Assembly (NCBI RefSeq): GCF_964204645.1
Contig: NC_134029.1
Span: 15,368,850-15,432,849 of the forward strand
Length of the DNA stretch: 64,000 nt
From: Tubulanus polymorphus
Lineage: Eukaryota > Nemertea > Palaeonemertea > Tubulaniformes > Tubulanidae
Reading direction: 5' to 3'
The position numbers were made by a program, and so were the translations under genes. Below are positions 1 to 10,049 of this stretch, one piece after another. The notes beneath the pieces are model-generated. The model searched no databases and was not told the origin of the DNA. It was given only the letters and a program-made list of their open reading frames with translations. Each line of letters opens with the position of its first letter. Position 1 is the stretch's first letter.

Positions 1-335
1 TTATTCTGCAAAAAATACCAAACCTAATTCAATTTTACTACATGAAAAGTAGCAATCCAATTCAATTTTGTTTTATTGAGTTAGTTTCAGAAAATTAAAT
101 TCTATTCCGCATTCAAATCAATACGACCAAAGGAAAAGATTTATCTGGGGTATTTGTTCCTGCCAGCTCCAGTCGCTGTCTGTGCTACTTATGAAAATAA
201 CATTGAATTGTGTTAGCCTGGGATTGACAAGTCTATGAGCTGGCAGTGTATCTGGACGAATTTACCTTTACAGAATGCAATATTTGTCATTTTATGAAAA
301 GCTGACAGACTTGCCATAGTGCCCCTTGGGGCTCT

Positions 336-700
336 TGTTTTTTGTAGCTCCCAAAACATAATTATTTTAAATGAAATTGATTTTCTTTGTGACCATTCAC
401 ACACAAAATAATTTATGTTTTATTTACCATTCATCATGTTCACCATTTTTTCGATTGCGGCCATTTTTCTGCGTGGAAAAATCACACAGAAAAATAATAT
501 ATATTTATATTTACCATTTTTTCTCGATGGCGGCCATTTTTCTGGGTGAATAAATCACACAGAATAAATATTTATATTTATACCATTTTCTCGATGGCGG
601 CCATTTTTCTGCGTGAAAAAAATCACACGGAAAAATAATTTATATTTATATTTACCATTTTTCTCGATGACGGCCATTTAACTGCGTGGAAATATCTTGG
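336..700 (+). repeat. Left arm of a widely spaced inverted repeat with about 70-bp subterminal tandem repeats
   Basis: The outer edge is TTTTTTGTAGCTCCCAAAAC. Inside it lie four units of about 67-73 bp, each with CTCGATGGCGGCCATTTTTC and an AATCACACAGAAAAAT tail (about 435-690). The same edge and the same units occur in reverse at 6640-6864. They may be the terminal repeats of one element of about 6.5 kb or two independent copies. Confidence 0.6.
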
Positions 701-2390
701 TCCCCACAGAACAGAGAAATCGGAAAAAATCTTGGGAATTTTGAAATGATAATTCCCAGTTTTTAAATATTTCGAAATTGGAAAAAAAGTCCTCATATTA
801 GGGAAATATTTGGGAAATTCATTACATTTATCGTATTGCTTTTGCCGAGGGCAACTTTCTTCGACGATTTCGCTTGGGACTCACCTTTATCAACCAGTCA
901 CCACTTAAATGTTGACAGTAGCACGATGGGTGGTTGAGATTCATTTGGGAAAATTAAAAAATTACCCATGAAATATCTGGAAAAAACTTGGGAATTTTGA
1001 ATTCATATAATTGTGGGAACGATGAAATATTCTTGTTTGCGAAATAGCCGCTTGCAGTTTCCTCCACGCACGGTGTTGCCGACACATTCCGTGGCAAAGT
1101 TTTACGTAACTAGTCATTACAGATAACAGACCAATGGACAAGGCTTTCAAAGAACACCTTCACTCGTTGAACATTGATGAAAGGATCATCGATAACTTAG
1201 AAAAAGTGAAGGTTAGGTACAAAGTCATAGGCCTATCCTATTGTTTCCTTTTTCGCCATAGGCATGTAACCAGACACAGCGCTGTAACAATATGATCGAT
1301 TTTTTCTTCGCGAAATTTGGACGATTTTAGATCATGTGGTTATGAAAGTGCTGAAGCGTCATTTCGAATTACGGGTTATGTTTTACCTTTAAATTACAAA
1401 CGTAAAATTAATTAGGTCACGATTTTATATAATTGCGAAATATCGTGAATTAGGTTTCATTAATTACAAATTATATTTTACGTTTTAAGAATTGAAAATC
1501 ACGTATTTCGTTTTGCGAATTACAAATTATATTTTCATAATTGAACCTGTCAATATCGCAACAAATGTATTCCCGTCCACTAGCACCTCTGCAAACACTT
1601 CAGTCCATAATGAAATAGATGCGAAAGAAGTTCTTGTCATTCACAATGTGAATATTGTCTGTAGTCGTATTTAGCAACTCAGATATTCTACACTGCTCCC
1701 TTGAAATAAAACGGATTTTAGACGAAAAGTAAGAGGTCGGCGCAGGAACAGGGGTAATCCTTGACGCGTTCGGTGCTTTTTGCTAAAGGTTTTATATTCA
1801 GAACACTGTCGGTGACGAAGTTCGAGTGCCTTTTATACGCCACGATTTTATCGAGAAAAATTGATGGCTCATGCACCAATAAAAATAAAGGGCTATGAAG
1901 AAAGTGGACATTTGGCGGTAAAATTGGCACCGCCATTTTGTGAAAGTTTCACGTATGGCTATCCTATGTCTAACCTCGAGGACTCATTCTTTGGTTATGT
2001 ATACGTATCTGTGAGGGAAACTCTCAAATCGGCGATAAAGACATGTCAAAGGACTCGACAAAGAACAACTTGCCTATTTCCTACGGTTTTGCACTGGAAG
2101 TGATATTCTGAGCGAGGGAAGCATTTCGATCACTTCTAGTCACATAGCCGAAATTTGCAAAACCATCGGTCATGCATGTGGTAAAACCCGGGAACTTCCA
2201 GATGAATTTGAACACTATGCTGAATAAAATTAAATGTTTAACAAACCTTTTGCTGGTGGGATCAAAGCCCAGTTATGGGATATGGACATGGTGTATACGT
2301 ATGATATATAGAAATAAAACGAAATCGAAATTTAAGAATTATACTTTTTTTAAATTTAAATTCTAATTCAGTAGGAATCCATTCAATTTT
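700..2390. other. Intronic or flanking DNA without supported gene
   Basis: A 25-codon stretch from ATG 1133 (MDKAFKEHLHSLNIDERIID...) ends at a donor-like AAG|gttagg (1209). It has no supporting second exon. Frames around 1861-2103 look like an eroded coding segment but match nothing I recognise. The rest is A/T-rich and featureless. Confidence 0.3.
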
Positions 2391-3615
2391 CCGGTAATAA
2401 AATGCAATCCAGGTTAAAAATTAGACTTCGAGAAAAATGTCAATGCTTCAATTTCAACTTTCTCCGAAAGTGTATCATTATGCATTTTAAGAGTTCGAAA
2501 TGTTCGAAAAGTTATTTCATTATGCATTCTAAGAACTCGAACAGCCATCTTTGTATCTCATACGGAAACGCTTTATTCCCGAACGTTTTATTGGCGGTCA
2601 ATGGAATAGAAATGTCTTTCCATGGTATTTAAAACAAAATGATAATTTCTCAAATTTAACAATTAAAAATCGAATTTCAGTCAAATTTTAAGTTGATTTG
2701 GTTTTTGGGAGGACTTGCAACATGAAAATTTATCTTAGGTTGCAATGAATTAAAACCTGTCAGCTGCATCACATAAACACTAAGGCAGTTACTCTCCCGC
2801 CCAACCCCTACTTGGATTGTTCTAGTCACCCAAAGATAAAATTGAGTCTATACGGGGTTGAATTGACCTACTCACGCTGATCATTAACCGGTAATAAAAC
2901 GCAATCCAGGTTAAAAATTTGACTTCGAGAAAAATGTCAATGCTTCAATTTCAACTTTCTCCGAAAGTGTATCATTATGCATTTTAAGAGTTCGAAATGT
3001 TCGAAAAGTTATTTCATTATGCATTTTAAGAACTCGAACAGCCATCTTTGTATCTCATACGGAAACGCTTTATTCCCGAACGTTTCATTGGCGGTCAATG
3101 GAATAGAAATGTCTTTCCATGGTATTTAAAACAAAATGATAATTTCTGAAATTTAACAATTTAAAATCGAATTTCGGTCAAATTTTAAGTTGATTTGGTT
3201 TTTGGGAGGACTTGCAACATGAAAATTTATCTTAGGTTGAGTGGAATCGCTTTCTCGCCCCAATGAAGGCATATGCTTGGATTACAAGTTCATTTAAATT
3301 TCATTCAGTATAAACCTTCAATCAGCCAAAAACCTTTGAATCCAATTCAATCCAATTATATTCGGCAAAATCGCCCAGTCCAATGCATATCAATTCTTTT
3401 TCCCACCAAATGTACAATTCACTTCTAATTCGGCTGGATGATAATTTCTAAAATTTGCACGCCTTGCAATGAATTAAAACCTGTCAGCTGCATCACATAA
3501 GCACTAAGGCAGTTACTCTCCCGCCCAACCCCTACTTGGATTGTTCTAGTCAGCCAAAGATAAAATTGAGTCTATACGGGGTTGAATTGACCTACTCACG
3601 CTGATCATTAACCCC
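2390..3615 (+). repeat. Nested tandem duplication, order A-B-A-C-B
   Basis: Block A (starting CCGGTAATAAAA(T/C)GCAATC) is at about 2392-2742 and again at 2889-3238, with few differences. Block B (GCAATGAATTAAAACCTGTC ... CTGATCATTAACC) is at about 2741-2890 and 3467-3612. The intervening C segment (3239-3466) is single. No coding potential is evident; short open frames in block A are not conserved between copies. Confidence 0.75.
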
Positions 3616-3704
3616 CAAGCTATCTTTTAGTCAATTAAAATAGTGGGTGCAACATTTTTCTTCAGATCCAAGGTAAAATTTGGATAAACAAGGTTGCCCC
3701 TCAG

Positions 3705-3858
3705 TAGTAATAGGGAATATGTTGTTCTGGATCAAAGGTCGAACGGTCGTGTGAGTAAAAAATTAAAATAAATCCTCGCAAGCTCGAATTTATTTTGATT
3801 TTTTACTCACTCGACCATTCAACCTTTGATCTAGAACAACATATTCCCTATCACTCTT
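3705..3858. repeat. Long inverted repeat at the end of the AT-rich element
   Basis: The left arm (from about 3705, TAGGGAATATGTTGTTCTGG onward) is nearly the reverse complement of the right arm (ending ACAACATATTCCCTATCACT near 3853). The two arms, each about 65-70 bp, meet at a short turn centred on CTCGCAAGCTCG near 3778-3790. One arm continues into the AT-rich gene cluster. Single-arm versions occur at 26175-26255 and 29663-29740. This looks like a terminal hairpin or a head-to-head junction of terminal repeats. Confidence 0.7.
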
Positions 3859-4153
3859 AGATATTCATGTTTTAAAAGTGAGAGTAAAATGTTAACAGAA
3901 TAATCTAGAAAAATAAGATCGAATATAGATTTCGAATGATAAATTCTTATTTTTAACATAAAAAGTGTGAGTAAAGTGTGAGTGAAATAATTCATATTTA
4001 AAACAGTGAATATTTATATTTATATGAGTTAGATTCTAATTTTTAAGCATAAAAAGTGTGAGTAAAGTGTGAGAGAAATAATTCATATTTAAATCATTGA
4101 ATATTTATATTTATAGGTGTTAGATTCATTGTAATAAAAGTTTTGTTATTTAA

Positions 4154-4789
4154 ATGAAGAAAGAAGAAGAACCCAACTTCAAAATCGAAATCAATGAAAC
4201 AGATAAATTATTTTCACAGTTCAACATTAGAAATCATATTTCAGCAACAAATTTAGTGTCCGCAAGACATTATAAAATTGAAAATATTACTGTAATTAAT
4301 GAAGTATTATCAAATGAAACATATTTAATTACTGAACTAATTGATATTTTGATAATGGCGTTAAAAATCCTAAAATATTTAATACATTTTTAAATTTTAA
4401 AGGAACTTTAGATGAAAACATGATAAATATTCTTCAAACTCCTTTTAATGAAAGAAATGATGATTTAATACATTCAAAAGATTATAATGATTTGATTAAC
4501 TTAAGAATTGAAAAAAGACAATTATATTATTTTACTTTTAATAATAAACAAATTTTCTATTCATGAAAATTCATCAAATATTGGTATTCAATGTGATTCA
4601 GATAATGAAAAATTATTCAAAGATATTGCAGTTGAACGTAATTTAGATGATGAAATTAGAAAATTCAATCCTAATGAAAAAGTACATTGTGATTGTGGAG
4701 GTAAATATTTAAGATCACATAAATCAAAACATTATCAGACAATTAAACATATCGAATATGAAAAGAATAATAAATATGTATTGAAATAA
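4154..4789 (+). pseudogene. AT-rich virus-like gene remnant with C-terminal CxCGGKY zinc-binding motif
   Basis: Three overlapping frames encode one continuous-looking protein. The first opens at 4154, a shift near 4345-4350 moves to a frame containing KIFNTFLNF, and a second shift near 4563 moves to the frame ending at 4789. The C-terminus has CDCGGKYLRSHKSKHYQTIK with a further His, a compact C2H2-like zinc-binding pattern frequent in proteins of large DNA viruses and Polinton-like elements (family knowledge, not searched). Related pieces are at 29803-30358 (minus), 31021-31248 and 52860-53470. The breaks could be real decay or sequencing error in A/T runs. Confidence 0.55.
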
Positions 4790-4886
4790 GATTAAGCTGT
4801 ATGTTTAAAATATCATAACTCAAAAATGATAATTCAACTCTAAATATTTAATATTTTATAAACTGTCTAATTTTTCTCTTAAATAA

Positions 4887-5090
4887 ATGGAAGGTTTCAG
4901 CATTCCAATTGGGAAAAGTGATTTGAAACATTATTTAGTTGCTGGAGGGTTAATATTAGCTGCGCTATACTTTTATTATGAAAATATTTCAAAAGATTTG
5001 ATGAATGAAAATATTAAATTGAGCAAGAAATTAAAGAAGTTAAATGGAAATAGAAATAACAATAAAAAAGTTAATGATTTAAAAGAATGA
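4887..5090 (+). CDS. Small membrane protein of the AT-rich element
   Basis: A 67-codon open frame starts at ATG 4887 after a short AT-rich spacer. Residues 16-30 (YLVAGGLILAALYFYY) form a single hydrophobic membrane segment. The remainder is a Lys/Asn-rich, probably coiled tail (LSKKLKKLNGNRNNNKK). Small single-pass proteins are common in Polinton-like and adintovirus-like genomes, but this one is not assigned to any family. It sits in a same-strand run 4154-5575 with gaps of under 100 bp, unlike the surrounding intronic DNA. Confidence 0.45.
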   Translation: MEGFSIPIGKSDLKHYLVAGGLILAALYFYYENISKDLMNENIKLSKKLKKLNGNRNNNKKVNDLKE

Positions 5091-5144
5091 GAGGATTAAA
5101 ACAGAATTTTAATTCAATTTATTTTATATATTTTAACTATAAAA

Positions 5145-5450
5145 ATGAGTGAAAATAAGGTATTAGAAATATTACACCTAATATATAAAAATCAACAGAA
5201 TATTAAATCAATTATTATGCTTTCAGGTTTATTTTCTTTTTTAATTTACTCATTGAAACAGTTGTTAGAATTCAATGATAAATGCAAAATTAGATACGCT
5301 GAACTAAAAGAAAATATAAATTATCTATCAGATCGAATAAATAATATTAAGTGTTGTGAAGTATGTAGTAAAAGGTATAAAAATTTAAAGAGTTTGAGGA
5401 ATCATAAATATATTCACGAGCTTAACAATAAACTGTATAATTCAAATTAA
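5145..5450 (+). CDS. Membrane plus C2H2-type zinc finger protein of the AT-rich element
   Basis: A 101-codon open frame contains a hydrophobic segment at about residues 23-41 (IIMLSGLFSFLIYSLKQLL), a charged helical middle and a C-terminal C-x2-C-x12-H-x3-H finger (Cys71, Cys74, His87, His91). Combining a membrane segment with a zinc finger in 100 residues is unusual for a host gene. It follows 4887-5090 by 54 bp on the same strand, which suggests a compact viral-type gene cluster. Function is unknown. Confidence 0.45.
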   Translation: MSENKVLEILHLIYKNQQNIKSIIMLSGLFSFLIYSLKQLLEFNDKCKIRYAELKENINYLSDRINNIKCCEVCSKRYKNLKSLRNHKYIHELNNKLYNSN

Positions 5451-5488
5451 GTTTCTTAACGATATTTTAATAGAAATATCTATAATAA

Positions 5489-5575
5489 ATGGAACAGCCG
5501 CAAACTATAAACATTACGCATTGTAAAACTTGTAGTAAACTACACGTTAAACAATATTTTAGAAATAATATTGAA
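5489..5575 (+). pseudogene. Start of another small AT-rich-element gene, cut by a microsatellite
   Basis: ATG at 5489 opens MEQPQTINITHCKTCSKLHV with a C-x2-C pair. After about 29 codons the frame runs directly into an (AAT)n microsatellite. The original 3' end is lost or replaced. The N-terminus recalls the METVQTTNYQMN start at about 52948, suggesting the same gene. Confidence 0.4.
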
Positions 5576-5576
5576 A

Positions 5577-5596
5577 CACTAATAATAATAATAATG

Positions 5597-5650
<54 letters not shown>

Positions 5651-6060
5651 GTAATAGTAATAGTAATAGTAACATCAACAACAACAGCAACAGCAATAGC
5701 AATTGCAATTGCAATTGTAATGGCATTGTAATCGTAATTGTAATCGTAATTGAATTATGATTGTAATTGTAATTGAATTATAATTGTAATTGTAATTATA
5801 ATTATAATTATAATAATTATAATAATTATAATTATAATTATAATTATAATAATAATTATCATTGTCATTGTCATTGTCATTGTCATTGTCATTGCCATTG
5901 CCATTGCCATTGCCATTGCCATTGCCATTGCCATTGCCATTGCCATTGCCATTGCCATTGCCATTGCCATTGCCATTGCCATTGCCATTGCCATTGCCAT
6001 TACCATTACCATTACCATTATCATCATCATTATCATCATCATTATTATTATTATATTTAT
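5577..6060 (-). repeat. Composite microsatellite forming the 3' tail of a LINE
   Basis: From 5577 there is (AAT)n, then (AGTAAT)n and AAC/AGC triplets, then AATTGT-type repeats, then about 24 copies of ATTGCC-type hexamers (5880-6000), ending in ATC/ATT triplets. On the minus strand it directly follows a 3' UTR-like sequence containing GCACGGTATATAAGAAATAAA. This resembles the end of L2-type LINEs, which finish in short tandem repeats. Open frames across the tract on both strands are artefacts of the missing stops. Confidence 0.75.
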
Positions 6061-6530
6061 TTCTTATATACCGTGCTCCGTATACATTTCAGTGCGGTAT
6101 ACAAATAAACAAGGCTATAAAAACAAATTAGAACTGTCAATTAAAATATTGCCTAAAAAGAAAAGTTTTCAGCTCAAATTTAAAAGTAACTACATCACTG
6201 CAGGATCACTGAGGCAGTTGGGTGTTAAATCCGACAGAATTTAGTAAAATCGTATTAGTGGATCGTAAGGATCTGGTAGGAGTATATAATGTGATTAGAT
6301 AACAAATGTAACTTGGTGGCAAATCATTCAATACTTTAAAAACCATGAGCAGAACTTTGAAATCAATGCGTATAGCGACTGTAAGCCAGTGTAGGTCAGC
6401 AAGTATTGGAGTAATCGAGACAAATTTTTTGATCTTGTGACAAGTCCAAGGCATATTGAGATTTTCGACACGCAGCAAATCGTTAATTTCCAAAGGTTGC
6501 TAGTAGTCATTGACACCATATAGATTAGGT
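6061..6530 (-). mobile_element. 3' end of an L2/CR1-like LINE (reverse transcriptase C-terminus and 3' UTR)
   Basis: On the minus strand, 6493-6206 translates with SITPILADLHWLTVAIRIDF then KVLLMVFKVLNDLPPSYI and a TRSLRST segment. This matches the conserved C-terminal region of L2/CR1/Rex-type LINE polyproteins (ITPVL-x2-LHWLPV-x2-RI-x-FK). A FKFELKTFLF piece follows in another frame, as expected for the extreme C-terminus, then the UTR and the microsatellite tail at 5577-6060. The 5' part of the element is missing, which is usual for LINE copies. Confidence 0.75.
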
Positions 6531-6639
6531 TAGATATACATAATTTTTGGTCGACCGATGGCTGAATGAGTGGCCGATCTGCTTTTCCTATTTGTATGGA
6601 AATTCCAGTGTTGAATTATATCATCTAATTCCTCCTGTA

Positions 6640-6864
6640 AAAGGCCCTTCTGTGTTATTTCTACACAGAAAAATGGCCGCCATCGACAAAAATGGTGAAT
6701 ACAGATATAAGTTACTTTTCTGTGTGATTTTTTCGCGCAGAAAAATGGTCGTCATCGAGAAAAATGGTGAATATTGATATAAGCCATTTTTCTCTGTGAT
6801 TTTGCTCACACAGACAATTGATTTTATTTAGAATAATTATGTTTTTGGGAGCTACAAAAAAAAG
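6640..6864 (-). repeat. Right arm of the inverted repeat (partner of 336-700)
   Basis: Read on the minus strand it begins TTTTTTTGTAGCTCCCAAAA, then CATAATTATT, and then two to three units with CATTTTTCTCGATGACGACC and AATCACACAGAAAA. The order from outside to inside mirrors 336-700. It lies 290 bp upstream of the fibrillin TB exon. Confidence 0.6.
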
Positions 6865-7157
6865 ATAAATATAATTGACGTCAGGATGCTGCCATACTAC
6901 ACACACATTATAGGCGTAAGGTTTATTCGTTTTTTCCTACTCGATCCCAACTGAACTCACGATTACGCATCATTGTTCTCATCATAACTGTATTCATTTT
7001 TACGTAAATCTTCTAATCTTGAGAAATTTGTTTGTGATAATGACCATACTTTTTCCTGTCCCCAATATTGCAAGTAAGGGTTTTCTGGTGATGAGGTACA
7101 TTTGTGTCCGTACATTTACCACGGTAATATTACTGTAATGTGCATTCCGTTTTTTAG

Positions 7158-7310
7158 ATGAGCGCAGATCAAAATGTTTTTTGTACGTTAACAACGGAAT
7201 TTGTAGCCACCAAACATTAGGATTACATAAAATGTCGGTGTGCTGTTGTAGTAAAACGGTTGGAAGAGGTTGGGGTGAATATTGTGAACCGTGTCCAGCA
7301 AGAGGAACAG
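7158..7310 (+). CDS. FBN: Fibrillin-like gene, exon encoding first part of a TB (8-cysteine) domain
   Basis: The exon follows a pyrimidine-rich acceptor (ttttttag) and ends at ACAG|gtaata. It is 153 bp, phase 1 at both ends. The first codon is completed as Asp by a G from the preceding exon. Seven of the eight TB-domain cysteines are here: one in KCFLYV, one in GICS, the triplet CCCSK, then EYCEPCP. The CCC triplet followed by GRGWGEYCEPCP is the TB signature of fibrillins and LTBPs. Fibrillins assemble extracellular microfibrils and bind latent TGF-beta complexes. In fibrillins a TB domain is typically split over two exons, as here. The spacing around CFL and HKM before the triplet resembles vertebrate TB3. 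An LTBP-like gene is the alternative, but the long uninterrupted cbEGF run that follows favours fibrillin. No earlier exon was found in 1-7157. Confidence 0.88.
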
Positions 7311-7380
7311 GTAATATCTTGGGAAGGAAATGTTCTGTATGGCACCCTATCCTGGCAAATATATCGTACTCTTACAATTT

Positions 7381-8064
7381 ATTTGCAATGAAGAAGTCTC
7401 CAGTTTCTAGGCGCCATTTTGTGGCGGTCCCCCGGGGTCCCATTGTTGCGATAATTTGCGCACATTTATAAAACATAAGTTTAAATTGAATATCATATTT
7501 AAGCACCATTTTAAAGGAAATGAAATGCAGATATTTGCTGGCGATTCATGGATTTTTCGAATGCAACAATTGAGAACAGAGACGATGTGAACACCAAGGA
7601 CCGCATAACATAACCGCACGTTAAAGAAATCGTGATATCTATCAATTTTGAAATATCTAAGCATCTCTAAAAGCTATATTTCCAATTCTTTACAGAGGTT
7701 AAAGAGGGTTATTTGCAGATTGGGCATGGGTTGAATTTCTTTGAATATCTTTATTGACGACTGATCTGTAACCGCTTGAGTTTGAGACTATAACGCGCGG
7801 TTAAGATATGCGGTCCTTGGTTTCACATCGTCACTGTTCTCAATTGCTGCGTTCAAAAAATCCAAGAATCACCATCAAATATATGCATTTCATTTCCTTT
7901 AAAATGGTGTATAGATTAAGTTCATCGAGCTATGGACTGTAGAGCAATATGATATTCAACCTAAACTTATGTTTTAAAAATGAGCACAAATTATGGCAAC
8001 AATGGGGACCTCGAGGGACCGCCACAAAATAGCGCCTAGAAACAGGAAACTTCTTTATTGCAAA
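7381..8064. repeat. Foldback element with arms of about 250 bp
   Basis: The left arm at 7381-7630 (TTGCAATGAAGAAGT, TTTCTAGGCGCCATTTTGTG, ... ACCAAGGACCGCAT) is the reverse complement, with substitutions and a small insertion, of 7790-8064. The single-stranded centre is about 160 bp. Neither arm codes for a recognisable protein. It resembles a MITE or foldback transposon and sits directly after the TB-domain exon. Confidence 0.7.
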
Positions 8065-8748
8065 CCCAACCACAATCATACAATGTTAATTTAAAGTGAG
8101 GAACTCGTGTCACCAGTTAGTCCGTTAAATGGCTTGTGTGCATGACAACTCTATCAACATCAGTTAATTATAACATTCATCTCAGTTGTAAGCCTCCGCG
8201 TACAACATTGGGCAAATCACCCCTCTGTTGGTGAACTCGTGTGGATCTGAAGGGTTCATATGTAGCAAGATCTTCTGGCAAGGAGAATTCCGAATAAACA
8301 CTATAGGCAATTAAATTGAAGTCGCTTGTTGACAGGAGGCGACAGTTTATTTACAGATGAAATACACAACCTGATTTAAATATTTGTTCTATACTGTAGC
8401 TGACTATTTGCTATCAAAACAGGCCCTTATGGGATTCATACGAAAGCTCAAGACAATTTATGAAAACGTCTTCAAAATTTCCATTAAAACTTTTGAGACA
8501 TGTGCAAAAGTGCTGTAAACCGTACATCAAAGTATTTTGAAAATTCCTACGAAAACTACATTATGTCTGTAGGCGGACAGACAGAGGTACGAAAATGAGC
8601 GCAATAGCCCACTGGGACAAAAGTGTCAAGTGAGCCAAAAAGTCATGACCTTTTTACCCCTAATACGAGGAGAGATTGTATGGAATTAATGGGTTGGTTT
8701 TGTTTGCAGATATTCTCTGAAATTTTTCGTCATTAAGAATACATTTAG

Positions 8749-9252
8749 GTAACATCAACTGGGACTGAGGCAACAGCATTCAATAAAAATCAATATCAAT
8801 TAAACATCCTTTGCTCTCACATCTTTAAAAGTATTATAATCGAAGTACCGGCACATTTCAAAAAACTACAAATACAGTCAATTCCGCAAAACAACATACG
8901 CCGGACGCGTTTGGTTTATCCGTCACGTGGTAGTTTTAGCTTCCCGGGGAAGTTTAAAGTTACCTGCTCCGAGATTCGCTCACTTTGAACTTCGCCGGGA
9001 AAGCCCAAACCATCACGTGACGGTTAATTCGTACGCGTCTGATTGATCCCTGGGTATACTCAGACTTACTCGGAGTAGATAATCGAACGCGCTAGTTGGT
9101 AACATCAACTGGTACTGAGGAAACTGCATTCAATAAAATCTATATCAATTAAGTATTGTCATTGCTCTCACATCTATAAAAGTATTATATTCGAGGTACC
9201 GGTCAGGCACATTTCACAAAACTACAAAACAGTTAATTTCGCAAAACAACAT
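8749..9252. repeat. Palindromic element flanked by a 150-bp direct duplication
   Basis: Direct copies starting AACATCAACTGG(G/T)ACTGAGG lie at 8749-8898 and 9099-9252. Between them, 8900-9050 is an imperfect palindrome: GGACGCGTTTGGTTTATCC and CCGTCACGTGG on the left match CATCACGTGACGG and GTACGCGTC on the right. The right-hand copy ends only about 56 bp before the second TB exon. Confidence 0.65.
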
Positions 9253-9308
9253 TTCCGCTGTTTCTCTGTAAAAAACGAGATTATAAATGACTCCATCTGT
9301 TTTGCTAG

Positions 9309-9368
9309 ATTCATTTAGAGAACTTTGTACTGGAGGGGACGGAATGTTGCCTTTTCCTGAACGAGAAG
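9309..9368 (+). CDS. FBN: Fibrillin-like gene, exon encoding end of the TB domain
   Basis: A short 60-bp exon lies between acceptor tttgctag and donor GAAG|gtaggt, phase 1-1. It encodes DSFRELCTGGDGMLPFPERE. This holds the eighth TB cysteine in the ELC-x-GG-x-G context typical of fibrillin TB domains, plus the short linker before the next EGF domain. It joins in frame to the cbEGF exon only 93 bp downstream; the G left by this exon makes the Asp of DIDEC. The upstream intron (7311-9308) holds a foldback element and a palindromic element with duplicated flanks. Confidence 0.85.
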
Positions 9369-9461
9369 GTAGGTGTTGTAATTCTTTCACCAGCAGCACT
9401 TATCAGTAATTTTGTGATGAAAAGGGTATTTTCAAAGGTTTCCTTATAATTGTTTGTTTAG

Positions 9462-9587
9462 ACATAGATGAATGTAAAACCTTCCCTTCCTTGTGTTCAA
9501 ATGGAAGGTGCATCAATTCGATCCCTGGATTTGAATGCAAATGTAAACCCGGCTATGGTGTCGATGATAACGAAAGAAACTGCACAG
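9462..9587 (+). CDS. FBN: Fibrillin-like gene, cbEGF exon 1 after the TB domain
   Basis: The exon is 126 bp, phase 1-1, with acceptor gtttgtttag and donor ACAG|gtaaag. It encodes one complete calcium-binding EGF domain with six cysteines. The N-terminal DIDEC supplies Asp and Glu calcium ligands. The stretch CINSIPGFECKC matches the Asp/Asn beta-hydroxylation consensus C-x-[DN]-x4-[FY]-x-C-x-C. A cluster KTFPSLCSNGRC and an ending DDNERNC are strikingly like the first cbEGF after TB3 in vertebrate fibrillins (from memory). One domain per exon with phase-1 borders is the standard fibrillin architecture. Confidence 0.95.
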
Positions 9588-10049
9588 GTAAAGACTTCTC
9601 ATAGAATTAACAGTTAATGACAATTTAAACATAACAAATGGTAAGTTAAGGGCCAATTTCAGCATGAATGTAAATAAGCAATTCTATCCCTCTGTCATTT
9701 TACCTATTTCAGTACATGAAAGTACATGTAACGATTCGAATTCGCACGCCATGTTTCAGTACACAAAAATACATAATGATTTTGATTCACAATGTCCCAA
9801 TCACCCTAGCCATTGGGGCTAAAATGCTTACAATATCATTTTAAAATAATTTTTGAATTTCCATGTACCTCTATCTCTCTAACTCTTTGTTGTTCCTATT
9901 CCGAGGTTAACTCAGTCCAAACTCTAATCTAACCGTACCATTAATCATAATCCGAAAAAAACTACATACACTGGGATAGATCGGGGACAAATGAATTTCA
10001 TTCAATTAATTTCTATCTTACATACACATGCGTAAATAACTTTTTACAG

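Noticed and set aside
1133-1208. Possible short first exon (MDKAFKEHLHSL...) ending at a donor-like site
   Set aside because: No downstream exon with a compatible acceptor and no recognised homology.
5755-6131. Frames of Asn/Tyr/His, Leu/Pro or Met/Ala repeats
   Set aside because: Microsatellite artefacts over the LINE tail and ATTGCC array.
7407-7664. 85-codon minus-strand frame
   Set aside because: It lies wholly in one arm of the foldback element and is not open in the other arm.
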